From Salvia splendens (lineage: Eukaryota > Streptophyta > Magnoliopsida > Lamiales > Lamiaceae): DNA of 64,000 bases. The notes below the pieces were generated by a model, which worked only from the letters and a program-made list of their open reading frames with translations, was not told where the DNA came from and searched no databases. The stretch is taken from positions 21,696,188 through 21,760,187 of the forward strand of contig NC_056053.1 of the NCBI RefSeq assembly GCF_004379255.2. Reading direction: 5' to 3'. The position numbers were made by a program, and so were the translations under genes. How positions within the stretch are numbered: position 1 is the stretch's first letter; the number at the start of each line of letters is the position of its first letter. Shown in pieces: positions 42,028 to 51,872 of the stretch.

Positions 42028-44106
42028 TGCTTGATGGTGCCGAACTGATTTCTCGGCACTTTTAAGCGCAATCTGCAGACATTCTTTTGCTCTTTTTTGA
42101 TCACCTCGGATGACCGCTATCCCACCTTTAGTGGGGATCTTGATGGTGAGGTGATAAGTAGAGCAAACGGCCCGAACTGTGTTGAGCCAGTCCCTCCCCA
42201 GGATGATGTTGTACGGAGACCGAGCTTTCACCACAAAGAACTCGATCATCGTATTGGAGCTTGTAGGCGCTTTTCCCACCGTGATCGGAAGGCTGATAAT
42301 ACCTTCAGGGCGGGTGTCCTCCTGGGCGAAACTTTTCAGAGGAAGTGGAGCCGGACTGAGCCGAGCTGGATCCACTTCCATTTTATCGAAACATTCTTTA
42401 AAAAGAATGCTGACTGACGCTCCTGTATCCACAAATACTCTGTGGATCAGTTTGTTTGCCACTCCGGCTTGAATGACAATAGCGTCTTGGTGAGGAGAGA
42501 TGGCTGGGACGGGATCGGCATCTGAAAATGTAATCACTTCGTCTTTCTTCAGCCTTTTGTGTGTTGGCTCCTCTTGATTGGAACCTCTGCGTTCTGCTTT
42601 TAGGGACGACTTAGTCTTCCCGGCAGGGAGAGCATCAATAGTCAGGATTACTCCATCGTATTGCGGCTCGTCGTCGTCTTCGGGATCCTCATGCCTTTTC
42701 GGATCCTGAGGATTACAGTTCGCACTTCTCTGCCTTTTGTTCTTTTTCGGCTGCTTGCTTTGGTATTTTTTTAACGTTCCTGTTTTCACAAGAACATCAA
42801 TACCTGCAGCCAAATCTCGGCACTCCTCGGTATCATGACCGTGGGTTTGATGGAAGGAGCAATATTGATCCTGAGGTCGCCGCGCGGCTGATTTCGTCAT
42901 CCGCTTTGGTCTTTCGAACATATCGGAATGTAGTTCGAAAATTTCCGCTCTTGACTTGTTCAGTGGTACGAACTGAGCGGGCGGCTTCTCAGGATTGAGA
43001 CGTGGCCCCAATCTGCCTTGTACCGGTGCCCTTTGAATTCTTTCAAAAGGAGTTCGGCGAGGAAGCACCTGGTCGCTTTGATCGGGCTTCCTTTTGTCTC
43101 CTTGGGATGAGCTGTCTAACGACCGTTTTCGACGGTCTGCCTCATCCGCACGAGAAAACTGGTCCGCAATGTCCCACATTTCTTGAGCTGTTTGCGGACC
43201 GCACTCCACGAGCTTTCTGTAGAGAGCTCCGGGCAGGATTCCATTTTGGAATGCCGAGATGATAAGTAGATCATTGAGATTATCTACTTGTAGGCATTCC
43301 TTATGGAATCTCGTCAGGAAGTCGCTGATCTTTTCGTCGCGACCTTGACGTATAGAAAGCAGCTGAGCCGAAGTGATTCGGGCTTCCGCTTTCTGAAAGA
43401 ACCTCCTGTGGAAAGCATCCATGAGATCTCGGTAGGATCTGATGCTGCCTTGAGGAAGGCTGTCGAACCACCTTCTGGCGTTCCCGATGAGCAGCTCGGG
43501 GAACAGCTTGCACATGTGGACCTCATTGAGACCCTGGTTCGCCATATTATATTGATAGCGTCCCAGGAAGTCATGAGGATCCTCCAGCCCGTCATAAGTC
43601 ATTGACGGTGTCCGGTAGTTCCGCGGCAAAGGAGTTCGGGTGATATCGTCCGAGAACGGAGTCTTTAATGCTCCGTACATGGCGAACCCGACATCTCTTC
43701 GGTACGGAGGAGATGGAGTTCTCCTGTGGTTCCGGTACCGAGGAGGAGCAGGAGCATGTTGAGGTTGAGGATTCTTTCTCCTGGAAGACACGTCACTACT
43801 GCGGTAGTGACTTTCATGTCTGGATGAGGAGGGAGAATCCGCTGTTGTCTTCTCCGACTGTTGGCTCTTCTGCAGGAAGGTTAAGAACTCCTCCTGCTTC
43901 TCGGCCAAGAACAGCTTGACAGCCTCGTTCAAATCAGGCTGCTGGGAAGACTCGGTGTGTGGACCTTTTGAGCGGCTTGCTCCTTCTCCGTGAGAACTGG
44001 AAGTAGATTTTTCACGAGGCTGCTTTCCAGGCCTATGGGCTGCTGGATTAGCTTCCTCATGGTTATCACGGACGGAGGCACGGGTGTTATGTGATCTGGT
44101 ATGCAT
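42025..44106 (-). CDS. Gypsy gag-protease
   Basis: 693 codons. The charged N-terminus is followed by the retrotransposon gag domain (about residues 145-310, including LPRNYRTPSMTYDGLEDPHD). A zinc knuckle of CX2HX4HX4C type (CSFHQTHGHDTEEC) lies near residue 415. The aspartic protease has the active site VFVDTGASVSILF near residue 560. It ends GCA TAG, followed by CAA TCA. Protease upstream of the stop would let Gag mature without Pol, as expected when a stop sets the Gag:Pol ratio. Confidence 0.93.
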   Translation of the reverse strand: MHTRSHNTRASVRDNHEEANPAAHRPGKQPREKSTSSSHGEGASRSKGPHTESSQQPDLNEAVKLFLAEKQEEFLTFLQKSQQSEKTTADSPSSSRHESHYRSSDVSSRRKNPQPQHAPAPPRYRNHRRTPSPPYRRDVGFAMYGALKTPFSDDITRTPLPRNYRTPSMTYDGLEDPHDFLGRYQYNMANQGLNEVHMCKLFPELLIGNARRWFDSLPQGSIRSYRDLMDAFHRRFFQKAEARITSAQLLSIRQGRDEKISDFLTRFHKECLQVDNLNDLLIISAFQNGILPGALYRKLVECGPQTAQEMWDIADQFSRADEADRRKRSLDSSSQGDKRKPDQSDQVLPRRTPFERIQRAPVQGRLGPRLNPEKPPAQFVPLNKSRAEIFELHSDMFERPKRMTKSAARRPQDQYCSFHQTHGHDTEECRDLAAGIDVLVKTGTLKKYQSKQPKKNKRQRSANCNPQDPKRHEDPEDDDEPQYDGVILTIDALPAGKTKSSLKAERRGSNQEEPTHKRLKKDEVITFSDADPVPAISPHQDAIVIQAGVANKLIHRVFVDTGASVSILFKECFDKMEVDPARLSPAPLPLKSFAQEDTRPEGIISLPITVGKAPTSSNTMIEFFVVKARSPYNIILGRDWLNTVRAVCSTYHLTIKIPTKGGIAVIRGDQKRAKECLQIALKSAEKSVRHHQA

Positions 44107-44160
44107 TTTTTTGGTAGAAGAGGATCAAAAACTCGCTTTATCACAAATTTGGTTCTCTGT

Positions 44161-44178
44161 TTCCCACAGACGGCGCCA
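44161..44178 (-). other. Gypsy primer-binding site
   Basis: TGGCGCCGTCTGTGGGAA lies one base inside the 5' LTR. TGGCGCC would pair with a tRNA 3' end such as that of tRNA-Asp; the remaining match is imperfect, so the primer tRNA is not assigned. Confidence 0.75.
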
Positions 44179-44179
44179 G

Positions 44180-44859
44180 TGATGAAGCGGCGAATTTTTG
44201 ATGTTTGTAAATGCAGGAAATAAATGAAGATCAACACAGAGAATTTTACGTGGTTCGATTTACTGAGGTAAATCTACGTCCACGGGGAGAAACGGGGGCA
44301 GGTTTGTATTGCTTGATCTGCGAATTACAGCTTACAACACTGGCCTGTTTTATGATATTCTCTCTAGAGAGCTTTTTAGAATTTAACCGAAGAAGAAGAC
44401 CTTATCTATCTGACCTAGGTTCTATTTATACAGTGAACCAAGATCGTGGCATGCAGCATTTATTAGGTAGTGGATGTCGTGGAGATCGTGGCGACCTTGC
44501 ATGGGTCCACTATCCTGCATGAGTTAATGACTGCTTGACACCACTAAATAGATCGTCGGTGTAGTGGAGGTGGAAATCTTGCATGAGTCCACTATCTCCT
44601 AGTTCGGTCGAATACTGAGACCGAACTGCTGAATTATTGCCGAGCAGCTTTTGCCGATCTGAGAGTAGAGCTTGATGCCGACCTGAGAGCAGAGCTTGAT
44701 GAGTTTGGCTTTCACCGAGTTGTAGGCTGGGGCCGAACTCTTTGGTTGTGCCGAACTGAACTCTTTAGTCACGCCGGACTGATACTCTTTAGTCATGCCG
44801 AACTGATACTCTGTCTTGGGCTTTACTGCTGTTGGGCTTGTTTAGTACGTACTCCATCA
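44180..44859 (-). repeat. Gypsy 5' LTR
   Basis: 680 bp, matching 37387-38065 except for one additional A. The TATAAATAGAAC box is shared. Confidence 0.95.
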
Positions 44860-44864
44860 TTGTG

Positions 44865-45999
44865 AGAAAATGAAATTTCAATTGTGTGCATAAGGAAGGG
44901 GGATATCATAGTTTTGCTTTGGTATTGGGGTGGATGTTGAGAAAGGTTGTAGGAAGGCTGGGATTGCTATGTCTAGCTTTTGTCAATTGAGTATCAAATT
45001 ATTGATATTACTTGGTTAACCAGTCTCATTTAAATTGACTCATTTTTTTAAAATATAACACTTAAAATGATAGTAACATTTTTAAAAATAAAAACATCAC
45101 ATACATAAAATCTAAATGTCAAAAAAAAATTGTTTTATACAATACTCCATTTGATTTGGCTGCTTGAGATACCAATTAAATACACATCGAAGCGGCCATA
45201 GTCATTTTTCTAGTTTCTGCCTTATTTTTTATTTTACTTTATTCTTTCTTATTTTATTTTTTTATTATTTATTTATTTAACACACTAAATATTCATTTTT
45301 TAAAACTTCGTGTTAAGAAGAAGTGTTCAACTATGAAAGAAGAAAAGAAATATTCCCTCCGTCACATAAAAATCGACAACATTTGCTATTTTAGGATGTC
45401 CCCTAAAAATATACCAGTTCTATATAAGGAAACTTTTTATCTCTAATAAGGTGAGTCTCATTCTCTGCTTTCAATATTTCAATAATTTTTTTCTATCTCT
45501 CTTACTTTGCTAATCGTGCGTTAAAACCCGTGATGTTTCAAATGTCATCTATTTTTTAAGAGATGGATGCAGTATTAGTTTTGATATGTATTTGGACAAT
45601 GGTAAGAAGGTGAAAAATAAAAAAGAAAAGTGATTGAAGTATTATCACTGAAAAATAAAATTAAAAATAAAATAGACTATTTTTATAGAATAGACAAAAT
45701 TAGAATACTCCTTATGTCTCAATAAAAATGAAATGTTTTCCTTTTTGAATTGTCTCATTAAAAATAAAACATTTTCTAAAATAGAAATAACTATATTTAT
45801 ACTTTTTCATCTCTTACTTTACTTTCTATTATTAACTCAAAAAAATAACGCTAAAATTTCTAAATATTTCAGACTTAATGGATGGAGGAAGAATAATTTA
45901 GTAACCCTATAATTATAACATAAACAGAGTAACGCCGGTAAAAAGCGAAGGGCTTTTTCTCCAAAATCAAAATATACTCGTACAACGTGTATTCAAAGA
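44865..45999. other. Intergenic with Stowaway-like relics
   Basis: AT-rich. Fragments resembling MITE ends occur near 45353 (CCCTCCGTCACATAAAAAT) and near 45880 (ATGGATGGAGGAAG), without intact pairs. No gene is seen. Confidence 0.45.
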
Positions 46000-46644
46000 T
46001 CAGGGGGATTTAACTATAGTCCAATACAAGAAAAATATGAATAGCATCTGCAAACCACAAGCACACAAAACGATCATATTCTCCAGAATCACATCACCCA
46101 CGCTTTTCCACAACCCCCTCCACATTTTGGCGCGGCGCCTCACGAGAAAATCGCCTCTGTCTCTCAGATCCGCCGCCGCTCTGATCAGCGCCGCCCTCAC
46201 TTTGTCGTCCGATTGATCATCATCAAGGCACGAATCTATGCTTTCCTCAACCGCGACGATCCAATTCTCCATCTGAGCGCGCTGCTTTCCGCTCGGCTTC
46301 GGCGAAATCCGGATTGCCTCCCGGAGATTGAGCGTTCCGATCTTCAGCCTTTGGCGGCACGAGGCGGAATTGGTTAAGGAAGCGGCGCGTCCTAGCTGTT
46401 GAGCGGCGCTTTGGAGGCTGAGACTGAACGCTTCGGATTCGTTAGCGGCGATGGGATTGTAGATTTGATGTGAGGAGGAGGAGGAGGAGGAGGAGGACTC
46501 TGATTTGATTAAGTAGGTGATTATGGCGAGTGTGATTAGGGTTAGGGAGATGAAGAACAATTTGAATGCGAGGAGGAGTCTATTGTATCTATTGCGGTAT
46601 GCTGCTAAGTCCAATTGCATTTGAGTGCTTTTCCCCGCTTCCAT
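46000..46644 (-). CDS. PMEI-like protein with two membrane segments
   Basis: Intronless, 214 aa. Membrane segments lie near residues 24-47 and 187-210. Between them is a run of ten serines (from a GGA/GAG microsatellite) and a PMEI-like four-helix region containing SCRQRLKIGTLNLREAI and SCLDDDQSDD. The first cysteine pair of typical PMEIs is absent. The second membrane segment at the C-terminus is unlike ordinary PMEIs and recurs in two neighbours. Inhibition of a pectin methylesterase or invertase is not assured. No close named relative is recognised. Confidence 0.72.
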   Translation of the reverse strand: MEAGKSTQMQLDLAAYRNRYNRLLLAFKLFFISLTLITLAIITYLIKSESSSSSSSSSHQIYNPIAANESEAFSLSLQSAAQQLGRAASLTNSASCRQRLKIGTLNLREAIRISPKPSGKQRAQMENWIVAVEESIDSCLDDDQSDDKVRAALIRAAADLRDRGDFLVRRRAKMWRGLWKSVGDVILENMIVLCACGLQMLFIFFLYWTIVKSP

Positions 46645-46747
46645 TGATGAGTGAGAGTGTGAGACTGAGAGAGAGAGAGAGTTGGGAAGAATGCATGAGA
46701 GAGAATGAGAGAAGTAACAAGGAGATGCGGATTTAAGAATTTTGTAT

Positions 46748-48681
46748 GGTCATCATTCCTCGTCAACCATTAGGCCACCACCCGCAACGCGTCACGCGGG
46801 TGGCCCATATTCCGTCACTAAGGGACGAGACTCCGGCGTGACACGTTGCAGCGCCCCATCTCGTCCCCAGCCCGCTCCGCGTTCCGTCCCTCCATGTCGA
46901 CGAATGACGAGATGTCTCGCCATGCGTGACGCCCACTCGCCGGCCAGCGAGTGGACATCGTCACGTTGACGCAATAAATTATTTTTTTTAAATTAGAATT
47001 AAATAAAAAATAAAAATAAAAAGTGAAAAACGGTGATATTACCGTTATATCACCGTTTTTCCTTTTTTTATTTTTTACTCTATAAATACTCCTAATTCAT
47101 CCTCATTTCACACACAAATACACATCTATTCTTCTCAAATCATCTTCATTTCCTCTCCAATTTTCATCTAACCTCTCATCACAAAATGTCTGGCGACGGA
47201 AACGCTGGCGGTGGCGGCTCTGGCGGGTTCGACATCAACGCGTTCGGCGACTGGGGGCATGTACAATGTCCTAGGTGGTGGTTCCGGTTCGTCGACGCCG
47301 GGCACCCAGGGTTCGTCAACGCCGGGCACCCAGGGTTCGTCGACGCCGGGGGTACCAACCACCCCATTTTGATGTGGATGCATACGCCCGTCCCTCCGCC
47401 CCGAGGTATTCGCAGGGATTATCCCAGATTCAGGAGGATTATTCCATTGAACCCACTCCGAAAGAAGGCCGAGGCGTTGGAGGAGGCCGAGGCGGTGGAA
47501 GCTCCAGGGCGGAGGCAGACGAGGAGGAGGATCTAGGTCGGCATCCGTACGGCCCCAAAGAAACGCTGGCGGTGTACAACGCCTGGATCAGCGTATCGTA
47601 CGATCCCATTGTCGGGAATCAACAACCCCGGAAGTGCTTCTAGGAAAAGGTCACTGAGGCCTACCACGAGATTAAGCCGAAGGGGTCCCGCCGCCGCACA
47701 TATAAGATGCTCCGCGCTCACTTTGACTGAGTCGACGGAGAGGTCAAAAAATTCTACGTCATCTACAAGAATGAAACGGCTCATTACCAAAGCGGAGCCA
47801 CGGGAGCCGACATTCTGTGGTCGGCTTTGCGAGTCTACTTTGACGACACCAAAAAACAATTCAAATATGTCGATGTTTGGGAGGTCGTCAAAGACGACGA
47901 AAGGTGGGCCGGCGGTGTGAGGTCCAGCTCGGGCTCGACCTCGAAGCGCATGAAGCACACGGCGGGTGGCCAATACTCGTCTAGGGAGGGCGGTTCGGGC
48001 AGCGTCGCAGGCGAGTTTGCCTCGCAGGAGGTTGAGGGCACGACAAACGATGCTGGGGGGTCCTCCCGTGGGCGCCGTCGGCAGCAAAGGAGAAATGTGA
48101 CGAAGGCGGCTAGAGGGAGAAGAGGCCGAGCCGAATCAAGCCAGGCTGGCTCTGGCTCGGGGGCACCCTCGAACTCCGTAATGTCCATGTACATGACTGC
48201 CACAACGGCAGGCACTTCCCGCATGACGCCTCCCCAATACCAAGCCTATCTTGCCGGAATTGAGTTTATGGCAAGACAACTTGGTATTCCGCCTCCAGGT
48301 TGCTTCAGTGCACCTCCGCCGCCTTCGGGGGATGATTCGCTGACGGGGTAGTTTTTTTATTTTCTATAAAATTGTATTTTAAATTATGTAATTTTTATTT
48401 TTTTATGATTTTAATTATGTGTTTTTTATTTTTTTAAATTCTAAGTTGTATTTTTATTTTATGTTGTAATTTTATTTTATTTTTAATGAAATGTGTTTTT
48501 ATTAATTGAATTTGTTGGAAATAAAAATAAAAAATAAAATTGAATGAATAGAATTTAAGGAACGGATAAGAGATGGAGGGTTGCAGGTTACGTCCCTTAG
48601 TTAAGAGATTGAGTAAAAAAGTACAGTTGGGCCCATGAATAGTAATTTAAGGACGGATAAGTGACATCGTTGCGAATGACC
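46748..48681 (+). mobile_element. Harbinger-type element carrying only ORF1
   Basis: The ends are GGTCATCATT and, in reverse complement from the right, GGTCATTCGC. TTA follows the right end but the left flank (TAT) is not a clean match, so the exact borders are uncertain. The left subterminal region is GC-rich (46780-46970), followed by a TATAAATAC box near 47082. It carries an ORF1 relic but no transposase. Confidence 0.7.
47186..48351 (+). pseudogene. Decayed Harbinger ORF1 (Myb/SANT-like)
   Basis: The likely ATG at 47186 opens a glycine-rich N-terminus. A frameshift occurs in or near a 24-bp repeat (GGGCACCCAGGGTTCGT units, 47296-47350). The remaining frame carries the SANT-like region (AWISVSYDPIVGNQQ, then EKVTEAYHEIKPKGSRRRTYK) and the motif KQFKYVDVWEVVKDDERW. 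It ends at a stop at 48349-48351. In-frame stops are TAG at about 47641 (probably a lost Trp) and TGA at about 47728 (possibly a lost Arg). The C-terminus is rich in Gly, Ser, Arg and Pro. Confidence 0.72.
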
Positions 48682-48766
48682 TTAGGATTTTTTATTGTAT
48701 TTTGAATTCTCCATTTATAAAAATCTTTTTCAAATTTATACTTTGGATGTCTAATTTTATGTCTAA

Positions 48767-49455
48767 GGGCATCATTAACCCGTCCCCATTTCCGGCCCCA
48801 AGTCCCCTCCACGTCATCATTCCTCTATAGTTGCGGCCCAGGCCCCAACTGCTGTAACCCTGCAGGTTGCGGCCCGGGCCGCAACTAATAAATGACACTA
48901 TTCACAACCCCAACCTATTTAACTCGTAAACGCAATTCGTTGAACAATTGAAACCGGGAAAATGCATTGTTCATTAGAAATTAACATTACATTACTAGAC
49001 GAAGCAAATTTGAAATACAAGACGTTGTAATGTCGACGTTGCTACCGACTCCCGGACTAGGTTGTGTCTGCGATGGTTGCGACGACGGTAACGAACTCCT
49101 CCATCTCACGTTGATCGCTGTTGAACCAATCCATTGGCGCCGAAACAAAGTGTATAATAGAGTATTGAAATGGAACGCGGGATTGAAATGGATGGAACGC
49201 AAGCTCGTATTTATAGACATCGAATTAAAAAAAATTGGATTTGCGGCCCGGCCCGAAGAGAGTGTAACGCTGGGCCGGGCCGCGGGACATGCGGCCCGTC
49301 ACCGTGGAACCCTGTCCCGGGCCGGGACGCGGGATGCTCACCAGGCCGGGAATGCGGCCCCGGGACCGGCCTGGGCCGTGACTCGCCTCCGTGTAACGCA
49401 TGGGACGGGCCGGGACTAGCGATTTGCGGCCCAGCCCGACGCGTTACAGATGCTC
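48767..49455 (-). mobile_element. PIF/Harbinger-derived non-autonomous element (689 bp)
   Basis: Flanked by TAA (48764-48766 and 49456-49458). The left end is GGGCATCATTAACCCGTC and the right end in reverse complement is GAGCATCTGTAACGCGTC. On the minus strand it keeps a TATAAATACGAG box (about 49207-49218) and a short start-like frame (MDWFNSDQREMEEF), then a stop. It is probably an internally deleted copy of a coding element. It lies 85 bp from the preceding element. Confidence 0.8.
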
Positions 49456-49458
49456 TAA

Positions 49459-50673
49459 TATATCACCATCACCATCACCATCACCATCACCATCTAATAT
49501 AGAGACTGCACTGTTAATGTGGTATTTTTTCTGAAATTGGCACAAATTTATCTGTATCGTACTCTTCCCTATCTTTCTCCTCTCTTTCTCTTTCTCTTTC
49601 TCTTTCTCTTTCGTATGGTTTTCTCTCTTCTATTTTCCTATATGAATAGTTAATGCCGAGTATAACTTTTGTGGTAAGTATATTTTTTATATATTCATAC
49701 GGAATACTCCACTATCTTATGGAGTAGTACTATAACTCAAAATATATTAAAAGAAAATATATTTGTAAAGTGGGTCAACGTCAACCATTTACCAATAACC
49801 AATTAATTAGGAATGCATAAAAGTCAAGTATTGCAGTGTGGACCCCGTCACTCAAAATTATACTGTCCCATTCACTTTGTTATTTTCATATTTTCCACAA
49901 CTACGTGTATAAATGAGATAATGGGTTGACTGGGCCTTTTGGCTACATACTCTACTCTAACCCCAACGTCTGTTTACTTTGCAGGTTAGGTCAAGAAAAA
50001 AATTTAACATAGATTTTAAATGTGTTTATTTTGTAAATTACAATTTTTTATGAGTCTTTAAAATGACCTCATGTAGTAATAATAAAACGGCAAATCAAAC
50101 AACCTATATAAAATTTGGTTATAAAACCTAACTCTATATTGACTTGTCGTATCTATCATCATTCATCAAAGTAAAAGAAATTTAAAATTCTAAAAATAGT
50201 TTTTTCAATGAAAAATTACAAAAGTTATTGAGCTATTTTAGCATTCCCTTAATTTCAGATTGAAATAACCTTTCTTTACACGAGTCAAGACACATATCTA
50301 ATTTCCAACTGTACAATAGAGGCAAATACTCAGAGAATTTTCATTAATTGGAACTTACAGCCAGATCTGGTTACATATACTCCATTTTGGAATAATCTAG
50401 AATCTCTCCTTAATCTACATAGTACAAGACTAATCATACTTTAACAACATTAATCAAAACTAACTCTGACACACTCCCTTCTTCTTTAATCCACGCATCA
50501 CCATGTCTCTCCAAATACAAATGTGGTCCTCCATCTTAGCTGTCTTGTTTGGCTTGTCCTCGGCTTCAGCTCGTGTGAGGTTAACCATTGGCTCTTCTCG
50601 CACAACACGTGCTTTAATCCTATTTGTCTAATTCACATCCAAGCAACGCACAGTGAGGCCCAGTGGCTTGAGA
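49459..50673. other. Intergenic with simple repeats
   Basis: (CACCAT)n at about 49463-49494 and (CTTTCT)n at about 49580-49612. The rest is AT-rich. No gene is seen. Confidence 0.5.
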
Positions 50674-50817
50674 CCATGATCCACAGCTTGATCAACTTGG
50701 CCATTACGGCCATGATCTACAGCTAGATCAACTTGGCCATTACGGCCATGATCCGCAGCTTGATCAACTTGGCCATTACGACTGTGATCCGCAGCTTGAT
50801 CAACTTGGCGATTACTT
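50674..50817. repeat. 36-bp minisatellite, about four copies
   Basis: Units start at 50690, 50726, 50762 and 50798, each reading GATCAACTTGGCCATTACGG and continuing to CCGCAGCTT, with a few substitutions. A partial unit precedes the first. The array abuts the 3' end of the PMEI-like pseudogene. Confidence 0.88.
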
Positions 50818-51391
50818 CTAACACTGCCTCCTTTGGAAAAGCGAGATGTAATTTACCAAGAGCTTTCTTCCTTTCTCCACTCCCATTCTCACTTGCTCCA
50901 CTCCATCAATTTCACTCAATGCCAATAAACATTCACCACTATTGTTCTTGATCACAATTTCAACTTCATCGGTGATCGCTAGGCGCTCCTCGTAAAGGAA
51001 CGGTTCGAGCATATAGACCCGAACGAAGCATTGAGACGACTCAACGAGCTGCCTATCAGAGTTTGGCACGTGGAGAGCCCGGGGCCAGCCAGGGAAGCGT
51101 TGGATGCCTCCCGGGCTCTGGCTATGGAAGCGGCGGTGTGGTTGAGCTGGGTGGTGAGGGACGTGGCGAAGAGGAGGGCCGGGTCGGGTCGGGTCGGGCT
51201 GTGGCATTGGTGACGAAGGACATGGAGTCGTTGCATAGTTTGGGGTGGGGAGTGAGGTGGCAGTAGTAATCAGAGAGGCCCCAAGCATAAAGGCTGGGCG
51301 GTTCGGGTTTTTTCCGGTTCTTGCTGTAGGTGTAGTAGAGGATGAGGATGGCGAGGATGAGGATGGCGAGGATGCGTAAAAGGAAGAACAT
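50818..51391 (-). pseudogene. Frameshifted PMEI-like pseudogene
   Basis: Closely matches the intact gene at 51873-52712: FLLRIL..ILILYYTYSKNRK and LSDYYCHLTPHPKLCN in one frame, then PDPALLFATSL and GPGLSTCQTLI in another, then NNSGECLLALSEIDGVEQV and GVEKGRKLLVNYISLF in a third. At least two frameshifts are needed. The cytosolic N-terminus is missing. The C-terminal end is replaced by unrelated sequence and the minisatellite. It looks like a tandem duplicate that decayed. Confidence 0.85.
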
Positions 51392-51872
51392 TTTGGCGAG
51401 TTATAGCATAGTAACGACAATATTACGTAATTCTAAAAAAGTTACTCTATGTTTAAAAATGAAATAGTCATCTTAATTATAGAAAATTTTCGAAATTATA
51501 TTTAATTTAATTTTCGTAAGCATATTTAGGCAACATGTGTATGCGTTGACGAAGTCAAAGAGTATTTTCTCTAGTTTGTGCCAGCCTGGGGGTAGTTGTT
51601 AATTGAAAAATTTAATGTAACCAGGCACCAAAAATGGATCTTTAATCTTTATGAATAGAAAGGAATTAGGAGCTCACTTCCGAGATTAATTTAGTTGTAT
51701 TGTCCCCCTATTATACAAGCACTAATCACTAGTTAGCATCTTAGTATGAAATTAAGCTCCTTGAAAAATGAAATGGACATGAACATTAACTAGAAAATAA
51801 GTACCCGTATAGTAGGAGTAATATTAATTTCTTCCCACCTCAAAAGCCACGACTTGAAGCTGACATGAATTG
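51392..51872. other. Intergenic
   Basis: Separates the PMEI-like pseudogene from the intact paralogue. No gene is seen. Confidence 0.45.

Larger units (their letters stand above)
37387..44859 (-). mobile_element. Complete Ty3/Gypsy retrotransposon, Tat-like lineage
   Basis: 7473 bp on the minus strand, flanked by ttgtg (37382-37386 and 44860-44864). The 3' LTR is 37387-38065 (679 bp) and the 5' LTR is 44180-44859 (680 bp). The only difference seen is one A in the CAGAGA(A)TTTTACG tract. The PBS is TGGCGCCGTCTGTGGGAA (44161-44178 on the minus strand), and the polypurine tract is a G8 run at about 38066-38077. Pol carries an extra RNase H-like domain between the Ty3 RNase H and integrase, a trait of the Tat clade. 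Gag-pro and pol are full-length, so the copy may be active. Confidence 0.96.

Noticed and set aside
46742..46974. Overlapping GC-rich open frames on both strands
   Set aside because: They lie in the GC-rich subterminal region of a Harbinger-type element and follow its inverted structure.
50523..50951. Two open frames with a 12-residue repeat
   Set aside because: The repeat is the translation of the 36-bp minisatellite, and the frames are broken by a stop within the array.
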